From positions 5,194-10,575 of the forward strand of contig JASEHB010000045.1 of assembly GCA_030018745.1 (NCBI GenBank): DNA of 5,382 nt. The letters are read 5' to 3'. Positions 5,059-5,382 of the stretch are shown here, one piece after another (the stretch's first letter is position 1; each line of letters opens with the position of its first letter). Both the position numbers and the translations under genes were made by a program. The notes beneath the pieces are model-generated. The model ran no database searches. It was not told where the DNA came from and saw only the letters and a program-made list of their open reading frames with translations. This DNA is from Desulfatibacillaceae bacterium. Lineage in GTDB: Bacteria > Desulfobacterota > Desulfobacteria > Desulfobacterales > Desulfatibacillaceae.

Positions 5059-5382
5059 ATGGGGGGGCCGATCCTGGAACTTTCCCCTGACAAGCGATTT
5101 TTCAAAATCGGCGAGGCTGCAAAAATCGCCGGCATAAAGCCCTATGTGCTTCGCTTCTGGGAGGGCGAATTCAAGGACATCCGCCCCCACCGCAGCCTTT
5201 CGGGCCAACGGGTTTACAGCCGTGAGGATGTTGATCTCATCCTCAAAATAAAAGAGCTTCTCTACGAGCAGAAGTTCACCATCCCCGGAGCCAAAGCTTT
5301 TCTTAAAGAGGAAAAACTCCTCAAACAAACCGGCGAGCAGCCCCCCATAAGCCTTGGCCAAATTCGCAGGGAGCTTGAGGCC
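5059..5382 (+). CDS. MerR-family transcriptional regulator (3' end outside window)
   Basis: The first 108 residues of a MerR-type DNA-binding protein; the frame is still open at the window edge. The N-terminal winged helix-turn-helix is clear: FFKIGEAAKIAGIKPYVLRF (14-33) then WE gives helices 1 and 2 with the VLRFWE hallmark, GQRVYSREDVDLILKIKELL (49-68) holds the wing and third helix, and YEQKFTIPGAKAFLKEE (69-85) the fourth helix. MerR proteins bind as dimers through a C-terminal coiled coil, which would begin near the edge. No metal-binding cysteines are seen in the visible part, so the ligand is unknown. ATG 5059 follows AGGAGG (5046-5051) by 7 nt, the strongest Shine-Dalgarno in the window. 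It lies 50 nt after pheT and is probably co-transcribed, as seen for MerR genes next to pheT in Desulfobacterota; its target is not known from sequence. Confidence 0.93.
   Translation, partial: MGGPILELSPDKRFFKIGEAAKIAGIKPYVLRFWEGEFKDIRPHRSLSGQRVYSREDVDLILKIKELLYEQKFTIPGAKAFLKEEKLLKQTGEQPPISLGQIRRELEA

Overview
The window is a conserved bacterial translation operon in one orientation: infC (translation initiation factor IF3), rpmI (bL35), rplT (bL20), pheS and pheT (the two subunits of phenylalanyl-tRNA synthetase), then the 5' part of a MerR-family regulator gene cut by the window edge. All genes are on the + strand. I see no tRNA or rRNA gene, mobile element, CRISPR array or sign of recent transfer. 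The gene order, a MerR gene directly after pheT, the IF3 and PheS sequence character and moderately GC-rich codon use suggest a Desulfobacterota (former Deltaproteobacteria) genome. This is pattern recognition, not a search, and I do not name a genus.

Layout: 1-183 is a leader with no recognisable gene; the end of thrS, the common upstream neighbour, is not visible. infC most likely starts at TTG 184, with ATG 157 as the alternative. The 172-nt infC-rpmI gap (712-883) is unusually long and full of inverted repeats. It also holds an 8-nt segment exactly complementary to the rpmI ribosome-binding region. rpmI is 884-1081 and rplT 1115-1465, with a small hairpin just before the rplT ribosome-binding site. 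A strong rho-independent terminator at 1471-1532 separates rplT from pheS, which starts at TTG 1547 only 14 nt after the U-tract. pheS (1547-2548) and pheT (2597-5008) are separated by 48 nt that can form two mutually exclusive hairpins. The merR-like gene begins at 5059 behind a near-perfect Shine-Dalgarno sequence.

How it works together: IF3 controls start-codon selection and subunit dissociation, bL35 and bL20 are 50S proteins (bL20 is also an early assembly factor), and PheS2PheT2 charges tRNA-Phe. In E. coli the equivalent operon is controlled at three points: infC through a non-AUG start, rpmI-rplT through bL20 binding a long-range RNA structure, and pheST through an attenuator after rplT. 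This window has a candidate for each at the same three places, but the sequences are its own. No new protein system is visible; the interest is in the RNA between the genes.
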